Shown here: positions 8,144-16,179 of the stretch, piece after piece
Numbering within the stretch: position 1 is the stretch's first letter
Layout: every line of letters begins with the position of its first letter
NCBI GenBank assembly: GCA_009360345.1
Contig: SPDP01000004.1
Span: forward strand, 1 to 64,000
DNA length: 64,000 bases
Reading direction: 5' to 3'
DNA from: Alcaligenaceae bacterium SAGV5
GTDB taxonomy: Bacteria; Pseudomonadota; Gammaproteobacteria; Burkholderiales; Burkholderiaceae_B
Notes under the pieces: generated by a model
What the model saw: only the letters and a program-made list of their open reading frames with translations
The model's database searches: none
Told to the model about the DNA's origin: nothing
Program-made: the position numbers and the translations under genes

Positions 8144-9412
8144 TCAGTGGCCCCCGCCATCCTCCAGCCCCATGGCCTCGCGATAGGCGCGCGCCACCGG
8201 CTCGGGCTGCCCGGCCTGGAAGACGTAGTCGTGCAGGTGGCGGCCGAACACCGGATGGGCCTTCAATTCCGCCAGCGGCATCCCGCCGGTCAGGATCTCG
8301 CGAAAGGCCAGCGGCAACTCCACGCACTGGTTCCTGTCCGGATCGCGCATCACTCCCTTGGGATCGGCGCCCGCCGCCACGGCGTCGAGCTCCTCGAAGA
8401 ATTTCTTGCGGATCATCGTGATGCCCCGATCGCTCGCGCTCAGGTTCTCCAGGCTGCGGTCCGCGATCCGTCCCTGCCCCACCCATGCCACGAAATCCTG
8501 GTTCATCACGTGCGAGGAAATCCAGTCGCCGCGCTCGTCGCGGATGGGGCCGTGCCAGGTGGGAATGGAAGGCTGCACATAGGGTTCGCTTTCACGGGGA
8601 ACGCGGGTGTAGGACCAGCACACGCTCAACGTGTTCTCGTCGTCGATGGGCACGCGCCACTCGAAATGATCGCCAAGGAAGACGGCGTTGGGCCACAGGC
8701 AGACGCGCCCCACCGCCCACATCGGATCCTCCTTCCTGCCGTTGCCCCGGACCCGCCGGTACAGGAACCCATGCTCGAACTCCTCGAAGCCGACTTCCTT
8801 GTGCGCCGGAGAATAGGGTTGCAGCACGCCCTGCTGGCGCAGGCTCCAATTGTTGTGCATCCATTCGAAATGCACCGGATCGATGGAGTTCTCCTGGCAC
8901 TGGAACCAGTTGCAGGGAATTTCCGAAATGACGATCTGGCGAAAACCGTTAGGCCACGAGAAGGCTTCCCAGTCCGGCAACTGCGGCGCCGGGGCCGGTC
9001 CCATGTAGGCCCACAGCAGGCCCGCCTTTTCCTGGACGGGATAGGCCGTGATCCGGATGCGGTCCTTCATCCTGGCGTCGGGATGCGCGACGTCCTCGTA
9101 GGGCTGCTCCAGACAGGCGCCATCCGCGCCGAAGCGCCAGCCGTGATAGTTGCAGCGCAGGCCCTCGGACTCCGGGAAACCGTAGGCAAGGTCGGCCCGG
9201 CGATGGGGACAGTGGCGATCGACGAGCCCCCAGCTTCCTTCCAGGTCGCGGTACAGCACCAGGTCTTCGCCGAACAGGCGCATGGGTTTGGTCGCGCGGC
9301 CGTCGAATTCCGTGACGCCGGCGATCGGCATCCAATAGCGCCGCAGCAGTTCCCCCATCGGCGTGCCCCGCCCCACGCGGGTCAGCAACTCGTTCTTCTC
9401 TTGGTTCAGCAT
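8144..9412 (-). CDS. Rieske non-haem iron ring-hydroxylating oxygenase, copy 1
   Basis: The 422-residue oxygenase component resembles phthalate 4,5-dioxygenase-type enzymes. The Rieske [2Fe-2S] ligands are Cys68-x-His70 and Cys87-x2-His90, with the GW that follows. The mononuclear iron motif is ENSIDPVHFEWMH, with Asp178, His181 and His186. Such enzymes need an electron-transfer reductase, and none is encoded nearby. The ATG at 9412 gives an N-terminus that aligns exactly with the second copy at 11802. The gene is divergent from a GntR regulator across a 143-bp AT-rich region. It probably carries out the first hydroxylation or O-demethylation that prepares the substrate for ring cleavage. Confidence 0.9.
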   Translation of the reverse strand: MLNQEKNELLTRVGRGTPMGELLRRYWMPIAGVTEFDGRATKPMRLFGEDLVLYRDLEGSWGLVDRHCPHRRADLAYGFPESEGLRCNYHGWRFGADGACLEQPYEDVAHPDARMKDRIRITAYPVQEKAGLLWAYMGPAPAPQLPDWEAFSWPNGFRQIVISEIPCNWFQCQENSIDPVHFEWMHNNWSLRQQGVLQPYSPAHKEVGFEEFEHGFLYRRVRGNGRKEDPMWAVGRVCLWPNAVFLGDHFEWRVPIDDENTLSVCWSYTRVPRESEPYVQPSIPTWHGPIRDERGDWISSHVMNQDFVAWVGQGRIADRSLENLSASDRGITMIRKKFFEELDAVAAGADPKGVMRDPDRNQCVELPLAFREILTGGMPLAELKAHPVFGRHLHDYVFQAGQPEPVARAYREAMGLEDGGGH

Positions 9413-9462
9413 GGTCGGCCAGTGTCGAAAGATCAAAAGGAGGAGCGATCGCCCCCATGGCT

Positions 9463-9486
9463 TATCTATATTATATATCATACTTA
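9463..9486. promoter_or_regulatory. AT-rich promoter/operator between Rieske copy 1 and GntR
   Basis: TATCTATATTATATATCAT lies in an otherwise GC-rich divergent intergenic region. An inverted relative, read on the minus strand as TATCTATAATATATAA, lies at about 10401-10416 before the next gene. The pair suggests shared control by the GntR protein encoded between them. Confidence 0.45.
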
Positions 9487-9555
9487 AAGCGAGCAAGAGA
9501 TGGCACCCTATAATGCGGTCTCCCGCCATCGCGCTTTGCGTTCAAAGGATCAGGA

Positions 9556-10302
9556 TTGGCCAGCAAGCCCCTTTCTTCGCCCCCTTCGTGGGCAGCCGTC
9601 CCCAACGCCACGCTGTCGGGCGGCATCGTGGCGCAGATACGGACGGCGGTCCTGAACCGGGAAATCGTCGCCGGACAATTCCTGGGCAGCGAAGCCGCGC
9701 TGTCCGAACAGTTCGGCGTCAGCCGCATGGCGGCGCGCGATGCCTTGCGCACGCTGGAAGGACTGGGCATCGTCGAGATCCGCATGGGCGCCCGCGGCGG
9801 CGTCTGGGTCGCCCAGGGCAACCCGGACCGGCTGGCCGACGCGCTGGCCATCCACCTGAAACTCATCGGCATCACCTCGGGCGAGGTGTTCGACGCCCAG
9901 ATGGCGATCGAGGAAATGGCCGCGAGACTGGCCGCCGAACGGCGCGACGACACCGACCTGGAACACCTGCGCGCCGTGCTTGCCGAGCTGTCTGCGCTGA
10001 AGAATGAACTCGACCGCTTCGCCGATGCGTCCATGCGCTTCCACGAAGCCATCGTGCGCGCTTCCCACAGCCGTATCCTGCTTGCCCAGTTCCATGCCCT
10101 GAGCTTCGTGCTCGAACCGGTCCTGCGGCCGAATCTCACCTCGGCATCGGCGGTCCGCATCGTGCGGCACCACAAGATGCTGCTGGAGGCCATCGAGGCC
10201 GGCAACGGCGTGGAGGCGGCACGGCTCATGCAGGAACGCCTGGCCTACCAGCGCGCCAGGACCCTGTCCCAGGAAGCGGACCCCGCCTCCCGCGCGGGCT
10301 GA
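9556..10302 (+). CDS. GntR-family transcriptional regulator (FadR/FCD subfamily), copy 1
   Basis: The 248-residue regulator has an N-terminal winged helix (LSEQFGVSRMAARDALRTLE) followed by an all-helical FCD effector domain with the expected metal-binding His/Asp positions. The start is TTG at 9556, supported by AAAGGA seven bases upstream; no ATG fits the family N-terminus. FCD regulators usually bind organic-acid effectors and repress adjacent catabolic genes. The divergent position suggests control of the Rieske gene and itself. The second GntR at 13160 is a close paralogue. Confidence 0.88.
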   Translation: MASKPLSSPPSWAAVPNATLSGGIVAQIRTAVLNREIVAGQFLGSEAALSEQFGVSRMAARDALRTLEGLGIVEIRMGARGGVWVAQGNPDRLADALAIHLKLIGITSGEVFDAQMAIEEMAARLAAERRDDTDLEHLRAVLAELSALKNELDRFADASMRFHEAIVRASHSRILLAQFHALSFVLEPVLRPNLTSASAVRIVRHHKMLLEAIEAGNGVEAARLMQERLAYQRARTLSQEADPASRAG

Positions 10303-10394
10303 CGCCCCCCCCTTCTCGCCTGGATCCGCCCGCCGCCTCCGTTGAAGGCGGCGGGCGCCGCCGCGTGCGTGGCGCGCTTTCTCTTTTCAAGATT

Positions 10395-10420
10395 TATATA
10401 TATTATATATTATAGATAGA
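10395..10420. promoter_or_regulatory. AT-rich promoter/operator before Bug receptor
   Basis: A run of TATATA repeats (TTATATATATTATATATTAT) lies 45 bp before the receptor start. It is the inverted counterpart of the AT-rich element at 9463-9486. Confidence 0.4.
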
Positions 10421-10464
10421 GCCCGGCGCACAGAAAGCCGGTCCACCCCAGCATGGAGACAACC

Positions 10465-11460
10465 ATGATTCACGCGTTCCCGTTCTCGGCCGGACTGCCC
10501 CTCGCGGCCGGACTGCTCGTCTGTTGCACCGGCGTCCAGGCGCAGTCCGACCCGGCCGCCCCATCGTCCTACCCCCGCCGCGCGGTCAAGATCGTCGTCC
10601 CCTATAGTCCGGGCACGAGCGCGGACATCATCGCCCGGCGCGCGGCCGAGCAACTGTCGCAACGGCTGGGGCAGAACACCTATGTCGAGAACCGGCCGGG
10701 CGCCAGCGGGATCATCGGCACGTCCTATGCGGCAAACGCCGCGCCGGACGGCCACACGCTGACGGTCGGCCCCACCACGCTCGTCATTACCCCCGCGTTC
10801 CGCCAGACGCCCTACGATCCGGTCAAGAGCTTCGCTCCCGTGGGCCAGATCGCCGAAAGCGCCCAGGTCGTCATTACCGGCGCCAACACCCCCGCCAGCA
10901 ACTTCAAGGAATTGGTGGCCCTCCTGAAGGCCCGCCCCGACGATGCGTCCTATGCGTCGCCGGGCATCGCTTCCACCGCGCACCTGTATACGACCGTGCT
11001 GCAGAACATGGTGGGGGTGAAGATGCGCCATATCCCGGCCAGCGGCCTGAACACCGCGATCATGGACGTGGTCCAGGGCAGCGTGACCATGATGATCGCC
11101 CCCATCGAGGCGGCGCGCCCGCTGGTGGCCTCGGGCAAACTCAAGGCCGTCGCGCAGACCGGCGGCACGCGCTCGCCCCTGATGGCCGACGTACCCACAC
11201 TGGAGGAGCTGGGCTACTCCGGCTACCGGCTGGCGGTGTGGGTCGGGCTGTACGCGCCGGCGGGCACGCCGGAACCGGTCATCGCGCGGCTCAACCGTGA
11301 GCTGAAGGCCATTTTCGACGCCCCGGCGATGCGCACGGCGCTGGCCGACACGGGCTTCAACGTGGTCCTGGGTTCCCCCGAGGACCTGGGGCGCCTGACC
11401 CGCTCCGAATTCGACCGCTGGAAGCAGGTCATCAAGGCCGAAGGCATCAGCCCGGAGTAA
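10465..11460 (+). CDS. Tripartite tricarboxylate transporter substrate-binding (Bug) protein
   Basis: This periplasmic solute-binding protein of about 331 residues has a cleavable signal ending near VQA-QSD. It shows Bug-family landmarks: KIVVPYSPGTSAD, a VENRPGASG segment in the ligand region, and PDGHTLTVGP. The ATG at 10465 is favoured over the one at 10453 because GGAG lies six bases before it. No TctA/TctB membrane genes are adjacent, as is common for Bug genes in Bordetella. It probably captures the carboxylated aromatic or an intermediate used by the flanking enzymes, or helps sense it. Confidence 0.9.
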   Translation: MIHAFPFSAGLPLAAGLLVCCTGVQAQSDPAAPSSYPRRAVKIVVPYSPGTSADIIARRAAEQLSQRLGQNTYVENRPGASGIIGTSYAANAAPDGHTLTVGPTTLVITPAFRQTPYDPVKSFAPVGQIAESAQVVITGANTPASNFKELVALLKARPDDASYASPGIASTAHLYTTVLQNMVGVKMRHIPASGLNTAIMDVVQGSVTMMIAPIEAARPLVASGKLKAVAQTGGTRSPLMADVPTLEELGYSGYRLAVWVGLYAPAGTPEPVIARLNRELKAIFDAPAMRTALADTGFNVVLGSPEDLGRLTRSEFDRWKQVIKAEGISPE

Positions 11461-11472
11461 TCCGCCCGGCGC

Positions 11473-11500
11473 CGTGACCCGTCATCCACGGCGGGTCACG
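11473..11500 (+). terminator. Hairpin after Bug receptor
   Basis: CGTGACCCG (11473-11481) pairs perfectly with CGGGTCACG (11492-11500) across a ten-base loop, 12 bases after the stop codon. There is no T-tract, so strength is uncertain. The rest of 11461-11801 holds no supported gene; it contains the operator at 11706-11716 and the second Rieske promoter. Confidence 0.6.
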
Positions 11501-11705
11501 CGCCCGGCCGTGCGATGCCAAGGTCGCGATCGACCACCTGCGCCTTCAAGCTGTAGCCGCCCCGCGGTTCATCACTCCCCTCGACCCGCTCGTGCACGAT
11601 GCCGCCCCGCGTGACGGCATCGGCTTCGTCTCGTCTCACCTCGCGGAAACGCCAACACGCCGCGATCGCCCGCCCCGCTCCATCTTGACACGTCCGCCTA
11701 ACACG

Positions 11706-11716
11706 CATACTGTATG
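11706..11716. promoter_or_regulatory. Perfect palindrome CATACTGTATG (GntR operator candidate)
   Basis: This is an 11-bp perfect palindrome in an AT-rich patch 86 bp before the second Rieske gene. Near-copies occur before the second GntR gene and before the LigJ-like gene. The size and symmetry suit a GntR/FadR-type operator. Confidence 0.55.
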
Positions 11717-11801
11717 TTAAATAGCAGACTTAATTCATCAACACCGAACGACATGCGGGCAGACCCGGATGGCGGTCGCCGGGCGCAGAAGGAGACGACA
11801 C

Positions 11802-13079
11802 ATGCTTAGCGAAGCGAAGAACCGACAATTGACCCAGGTGGGGCCCGGCACCCCCATGGGGGACTTGCTCAGGCGCCATTGGCACCCCATCGCGGCAGTC
11901 GACGAGTTCGACAAGCGGAACACCAAGCCCATCCGGCTGCTGGGGGAAGACCTCGTCCTGTACAAGGATCTCGGCGGCGACTTCGGCCTGATCGACCGGC
12001 GCTGCGCCCATCGCCGCGCGGACCTGTCCTATGGCTTCGTCGAACAATCGGGGCTGCGATGCAACTATCACGGCTGGCTGTTCGACCGGAACGGCCGCTG
12101 CGCCGAGCAGCCCTACGAGGACATCGCGGCTCCGAATGCGCGCATGAAGGAGCGCCTGCGCATCACCGCCTATCCCGTCGAGCGGAAGGCCGGCATGCTC
12201 TGGGCCTATCTCGGCCCGCAGCCCGCGCCGCTGGTTCCCAATTGGGAGCCCTTCACCTGGAAACATGGCTTCGCGCAGATCGTCATTTCCGAGATTCCCT
12301 GCAACTGGCTGCAATGCCAGGAAAACTCGATCGATCCCGTGCACTTCGAATGGATGCACTCGAACTGGAGCATCCGCCTGAAAGGCGAAACCGGCCCCTA
12401 CGCGCCCACGCACATCAAGGTGGACTTCGAGGAATTCGACTACGGCATCATCTACAAGCGGTTGCGCGAGGACACCAGCGAACGCCATCCGCTGTGGACC
12501 GTCGGCCGCGTCTGCCTGTGGCCGCAGGCTTTCTGCCTGGGCGACCACATCGAATGGCGGATCCCGATCGACGACGAGAACACGCTCAGCATCGCCTGGG
12601 CGTTCTCGCGGGTTCCCAAAGAACAGGAGCCCTATGAACAAGAAATCATTCCCTCCTGGAACGGCCCGGTGGTCGACCCCGACACCGGCCGCTGGATCTC
12701 CAGCCACGTCATGAACCAGGACTTCGTGGCCTGGGTCGGACAAGGCACGGTCGCCGACCGCACCAGGGAAAACCTGGCCTCCAGCGATCGCGGCATCGCC
12801 ATGCTGCGCAAGCGTTTCAGCGAGGACATGGATGCCATGGCCGACGGGCGGGATCCCAGCGGGTTGATCCGCGACCCCGCCGCCAATGAATGCGTCGAGC
12901 TTCCCATCGCGGAACGCCACCTGTTCACCGATGGCCTGACCCGGGAACAGTTGCGGGCGCACCCCATACTCGGCAGGCACCTGGCCGACTATCCATTCCA
13001 GGCGGGCCAACCGGACGAAGTCAAAGCCGCCTACCGCGAAGCGATGGGCCTTCGCGACGAGGACGTCCAGGCACGCTAG
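11802..13079 (+). CDS. Rieske non-haem iron ring-hydroxylating oxygenase, copy 2
   Basis: The 425-residue protein is a paralogue of the oxygenase at 8144-9412. It has identical ligand spacing: Cys68/His70, Cys87/His90, Asp178, His181 and His186. A good ribosome site, AAGGAG, lies before the ATG at 11802. The Rieske motif reads RRCAHRRAD here against RHCPHRRAD in copy 1, so a small residue change sits beside the cluster. No reductase or ferredoxin gene is nearby. The two copies may act on different substrates, on successive positions, or form a mixed oligomer. Confidence 0.9.
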   Translation: MLSEAKNRQLTQVGPGTPMGDLLRRHWHPIAAVDEFDKRNTKPIRLLGEDLVLYKDLGGDFGLIDRRCAHRRADLSYGFVEQSGLRCNYHGWLFDRNGRCAEQPYEDIAAPNARMKERLRITAYPVERKAGMLWAYLGPQPAPLVPNWEPFTWKHGFAQIVISEIPCNWLQCQENSIDPVHFEWMHSNWSIRLKGETGPYAPTHIKVDFEEFDYGIIYKRLREDTSERHPLWTVGRVCLWPQAFCLGDHIEWRIPIDDENTLSIAWAFSRVPKEQEPYEQEIIPSWNGPVVDPDTGRWISSHVMNQDFVAWVGQGTVADRTRENLASSDRGIAMLRKRFSEDMDAMADGRDPSGLIRDPAANECVELPIAERHLFTDGLTREQLRAHPILGRHLADYPFQAGQPDEVKAAYREAMGLRDEDVQAR

Positions 13080-13122
13080 CCCGCGGCGGGAACCCCGGAT
13101 CATGAGAGCAGATATAATTGCT

Positions 13123-13133
13123 CATACAGTCTG
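13123..13133. promoter_or_regulatory. Operator-like site CATACAGTCTG
   Basis: This imperfect match to CATACTGTATG lies 27 bp before the second GntR start. It suggests autoregulation by the GntR protein. Confidence 0.4.
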
Positions 13134-13159
13134 CGACTCATGAACGGTGGAATAAGAAA

Positions 13160-13912
13160 ATGGCACGTACGAGAGCGGATCTACCTGTGTGGCGCGCCGG
13201 ACGCTCCGAATCCACGGCCATGCGCGTTGAAAAACAGATCAAGGAAGCCGTGCTCGACGGCAAGCTTCAACCCGGCGACTTCCTGGGTTCCGAGAACGAT
13301 CTGGCCGAGCAGTTCCAGGTCAGCCGCCTGCCCATCCGCGAGGCCATGGGACGGCTGCAAGCGCTTGGCGTGGTGGACGTGCGCACGGGCGCCGGGGGTG
13401 GCACCCGCATCGCGAACGGCAACGACGCCCCCGTGGTCGAAGCGCTGGCCATCCAGCTCAAGCTGATCGGCGTGGGGTCCGACGAAGTCTTCGACGCTCA
13501 GCTCATCATCGAAGCCAGCGCCGCCGAACTGGCGGCCAGGCAGGCGAACGCCGATGACATCGCCAAGATGGAAGCGTGCCTGGCGAGGGTCGAAGAGCTG
13601 GTGTCCTCGCCGGACGACTTCACGCCGGAGAAACTGACCACCGCCTCCCTGGCATTCCACCAGTCCATCGTCGACGCCTCGCACAACCAGTTCCTGTCGT
13701 CGATCATGAAGGCGATCTCGTACGTGCTGTACCGCTCGGTCAATCCGTACACGACGCCGGCGGTGGGCAAGCGGCTGGTGCAGCGGCACCGCAAGATGCT
13801 GGCGGCCATCATCGCGCGCGACGGCGAACTGGCCCGGCAACTGCTGACCGACCACGTGGCCAAGGTCCGCGCCAGGCACGGCGCCGCGGACAAGCACCCG
13901 GCCGGCAACTGA
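13160..13912 (+). CDS. GntR-family transcriptional regulator (FadR/FCD subfamily), copy 2
   Basis: The regulator has about 250 residues, a winged-helix domain (DLAEQFQVSRLPIREAMGRLQ) and a C-terminal FCD domain. It is closely similar to the first GntR: both share the GxxLG(S/N)E entry to the helix-turn-helix and an EALAIxLKLIG-type linker. The ATG at 13160 is preferred, with a purine-rich GGTGGA upstream; a TTG at 13118 is the in-frame alternative. It follows the second Rieske gene on the same strand with its own operator-like site. It is likely a substrate-responsive repressor of that half of the cluster. Confidence 0.88.
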   Translation: MARTRADLPVWRAGRSESTAMRVEKQIKEAVLDGKLQPGDFLGSENDLAEQFQVSRLPIREAMGRLQALGVVDVRTGAGGGTRIANGNDAPVVEALAIQLKLIGVGSDEVFDAQLIIEASAAELAARQANADDIAKMEACLARVEELVSSPDDFTPEKLTTASLAFHQSIVDASHNQFLSSIMKAISYVLYRSVNPYTTPAVGKRLVQRHRKMLAAIIARDGELARQLLTDHVAKVRARHGAADKHPAGN

Positions 13913-13953
13913 ACGCGGTCCGGGCGGCCCTGGCAAGGGCCGCCCACCGGGAC

Positions 13954-14940
13954 CTAGTCGACCTGGATGTTGCGCGCCTTGATCAGACGCGCCCAGCGGG
14001 CCTGTTCGTCACGCATCAACTGGGTCATCTGCGCCGGCTGGTTCAACGCGGGAACCGAGCCGATCTCCTTCAGGTTCTCGATCATGGCCGGATCCGCCAG
14101 CACCCGGGCGATACCCGCGTGGATGGCCTGCACCTTGTCGGCGGCCATGCCGGCCGGCGCCAGCACGCCGAACCAGCTCACGCCGTCCACACCCGGATAG
14201 CCCTGCTCGGCGATGGTGGGGATCTCGGGCGCCGAAGGACTGCGCTCGGTGCCCACCAGCCCCAGGGCCTTCACCTTCCCGCCCTTGAGCAGCGGCAGCG
14301 CCGCCGGCAGGTCGACGAACACGCCCGCGATCTGGCCGCCCATGACATCGGTCAGCGCCGGCGCCACGCCCTTGTAGGGCACGTGGACGAAGTTGCCTCG
14401 CGTGGCGTCCTTCATCAACTCCATGTACAGGTGCGTGATGTTGCCGGTCCCCGCCGAGCCGATGGCAACGGGATTCGTGGACTGGCGCGCGTAGGCGACG
14501 AATTCCTTCATGTCGTTGGCCGGCAGCTGCTTGCCCACGAGCAAGGCGGTGCCGTTGGCCACCACCCGGCCGATCGGGCTCAGGTCCTTCAGCGGGTCGT
14601 AGTTCAGGTCCTTGTACAGCACGGGGCTGATGGTCAACATGCCCGAGGTCGCGAACAGCAGCGTCCCGCCGTCGGGCGCGGCCTTGGCCACCGCCTGCAC
14701 GCCTATCGTGCCGTTGGCGCCGGGACGGTTGTCGATGATCACGGTCGCATCCAACTGCGGCCCCAGGCGCTCGGACAGCTTGCGCGCGATCAGGTCAGCC
14801 GGGCCGCCGGGCGAGAACGGCACGACCATGCGGATCTGGCGCGGCAGCGGCTGGGCGGCGGCGTTCCCGGCCAGCGTCGCGGCCAACAGGAACAACGCGG
14901 AGTGCAGGAAGGGGCGGCGGGGCAGCATGGGGGATTCCAT
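13954..14940 (-). CDS. Tripartite tricarboxylate transporter substrate-binding (Bug) protein
   Basis: The 328-residue periplasmic binding protein has a signal peptide ending near GNAAA-QPL and the family markers IRMVVPFSPGGPADLIARK, DNRPGANG and APDGGTLLF. The ATG at 14940 has AAGGA six bases upstream; a second ATG at 14928 is possible. It lies downstream of the enolase-superfamily enzyme on the same strand with a 37-base gap, so the two are probably one operon. The likely role is uptake or sensing of that enzyme's acid substrate. Confidence 0.9.
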   Translation of the reverse strand: MESPMLPRRPFLHSALFLLAATLAGNAAAQPLPRQIRMVVPFSPGGPADLIARKLSERLGPQLDATVIIDNRPGANGTIGVQAVAKAAPDGGTLLFATSGMLTISPVLYKDLNYDPLKDLSPIGRVVANGTALLVGKQLPANDMKEFVAYARQSTNPVAIGSAGTGNITHLYMELMKDATRGNFVHVPYKGVAPALTDVMGGQIAGVFVDLPAALPLLKGGKVKALGLVGTERSPSAPEIPTIAEQGYPGVDGVSWFGVLAPAGMAADKVQAIHAGIARVLADPAMIENLKEIGSVPALNQPAQMTQLMRDEQARWARLIKARNIQVD

Positions 14941-14977
14941 GGACGTTCCTTGATAAAAGATAGGGGGACGGGCGCGC

Positions 14978-16063
14978 TCAGGACGCACGGCGGACGACGC
15001 CCACGCCCGGGCCTTCCGGGACATGGAGATGGCCGTCCACGACCTTCAGGCCCTCGAACGGATCGTTCAAGAGCTTCTGGAATTCGGCCAGTTCGCAGGC
15101 ATAGGTGATGTTGGGCAGCGCCACCGCCAGGTGCAGGGCATGGGCGGCCAGCAGTTGGCTGCCGACGTTGGCGCCCATCCGGCATCCCAGGTGCGCCACC
15201 TCGCAAATGCGCGCGGCCGTCTGCACGGCGCGCAGCCCGCCCATCTTGGGCACCTTCAGGCTGACCGCGTTGATCGACCGGCTCGCGGCCAGGCGATAGG
15301 TCGACGAGGCATCGTAGGCGCTCTCGTCGGCCTCGATGGCGATGCTGGAAGCGCGCGTGACTTCCTGCAATCCGTCCAGGTCGTCGGCCCGTACCGGCTG
15401 CTCGATGATGTCCACATCGAACTCGACGGCCCGCTGCGCGAACACGATGGCGTCCTTGGCACGATAGGACTGGTTGGGATCGGCCACCAGCCGCACGTCG
15501 TCGCCCACCTGGCGCCGCACCGCGCGCAGCCGCTCGATATCCTCGCGCACCGAGCCGCCCACCTTCAGTTTCAGGTGGCGATAGCCCTGGTCCACCAGGC
15601 GCTGCGCGCGCTCGGCCATCTCGGGCGGCGTCTTCAGCCCCAGCATGCGGCAGATCGCGATGCGGTCGGTGGTCTTGCCGCCCAGCAGTTCGTACAGCGG
15701 CACGCCGAGGAGGCGCGCCTTCAGGTCATGCAGGGCGCAGTCGATGGCGGCCTTGGCGGGGTTGTTGCCCACCAGCGCCGCCTGCACGCGCGCGAGGTTC
15801 GCCTCGATCGCCATCGCGTCCTGGCCGACCAGCCCCGGGCAGATGCGCTGCAAGGCGCCTTCCACCCCCAGCGCGGTGGCGGCCAGGTGCGGAAAGGCCG
15901 CGGCATAGCCCCAGCCTTGCGTGCCGTCCTCGGCCGTCAGGGTCAGGACGACGGCGTCGTTGGTCGGATAGGCCTGGCCCGCGAATTTCCAGTTGGGGTC
16001 TTCGTCGGGCAGGCTCAGGTGTTCGAGGGCGAAAGCGGTGATCTTCAAGTCCTTCTCCAGCAT
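14978..16063 (-). CDS. Mandelate racemase/muconate lactonizing enzyme family protein
   Basis: This enolase-superfamily enzyme has 361 residues. It has the KxK acid-base motif at Lys165-x-Lys167, metal ligands near Asp195, Glu221 and Asp246, and a Lys270 opposite the KxK. That layout matches the muconate lactonizing enzyme subgroup (cycloisomerases, dipeptide epimerases, OSBS) better than mandelate racemase, which has a His-Asp pair. The substrate is unknown. It is divergent from a LysR regulator and followed by a Bug receptor, so it probably lactonizes or epimerises an organic acid taken up by that receptor. Confidence 0.88.
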   Translation of the reverse strand: MLEKDLKITAFALEHLSLPDEDPNWKFAGQAYPTNDAVVLTLTAEDGTQGWGYAAAFPHLAATALGVEGALQRICPGLVGQDAMAIEANLARVQAALVGNNPAKAAIDCALHDLKARLLGVPLYELLGGKTTDRIAICRMLGLKTPPEMAERAQRLVDQGYRHLKLKVGGSVREDIERLRAVRRQVGDDVRLVADPNQSYRAKDAIVFAQRAVEFDVDIIEQPVRADDLDGLQEVTRASSIAIEADESAYDASSTYRLAASRSINAVSLKVPKMGGLRAVQTAARICEVAHLGCRMGANVGSQLLAAHALHLAVALPNITYACELAEFQKLLNDPFEGLKVVDGHLHVPEGPGVGVVRRAS

Positions 16064-16129
16064 GGCAGGGATGCGGCCACTCTATCAGCGGCCCGGCCGT
16101 GCGATCATTCGCATTCGGGCGGCCGGGCA

Positions 16130-16146
16130 AACCAAATGGTTATGGG
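16130..16146. promoter_or_regulatory. LysR-type operator candidate AACCAAATGGTTATGG
   Basis: The sequence contains the inverted repeat AACC-N4-GGTT followed by ATGG. A matching site, AACCGGATGGTTATGG, lies at 17541-17556 in the other divergent region of this cluster. Both flank the LysR gene's neighbourhood. Confidence 0.5.
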
Positions 16147-16179
16147 CCGCCTCCCTCTCCTTCCTGCATCGAGGTTCAT

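Noticed and set aside
11496..11708. 70-codon minus-strand frame between the Bug and second Rieske genes
   Set aside because: It has no ribosome site, no recognised family, and overlaps the operator and promoter region. It could be a remnant but is not supported.
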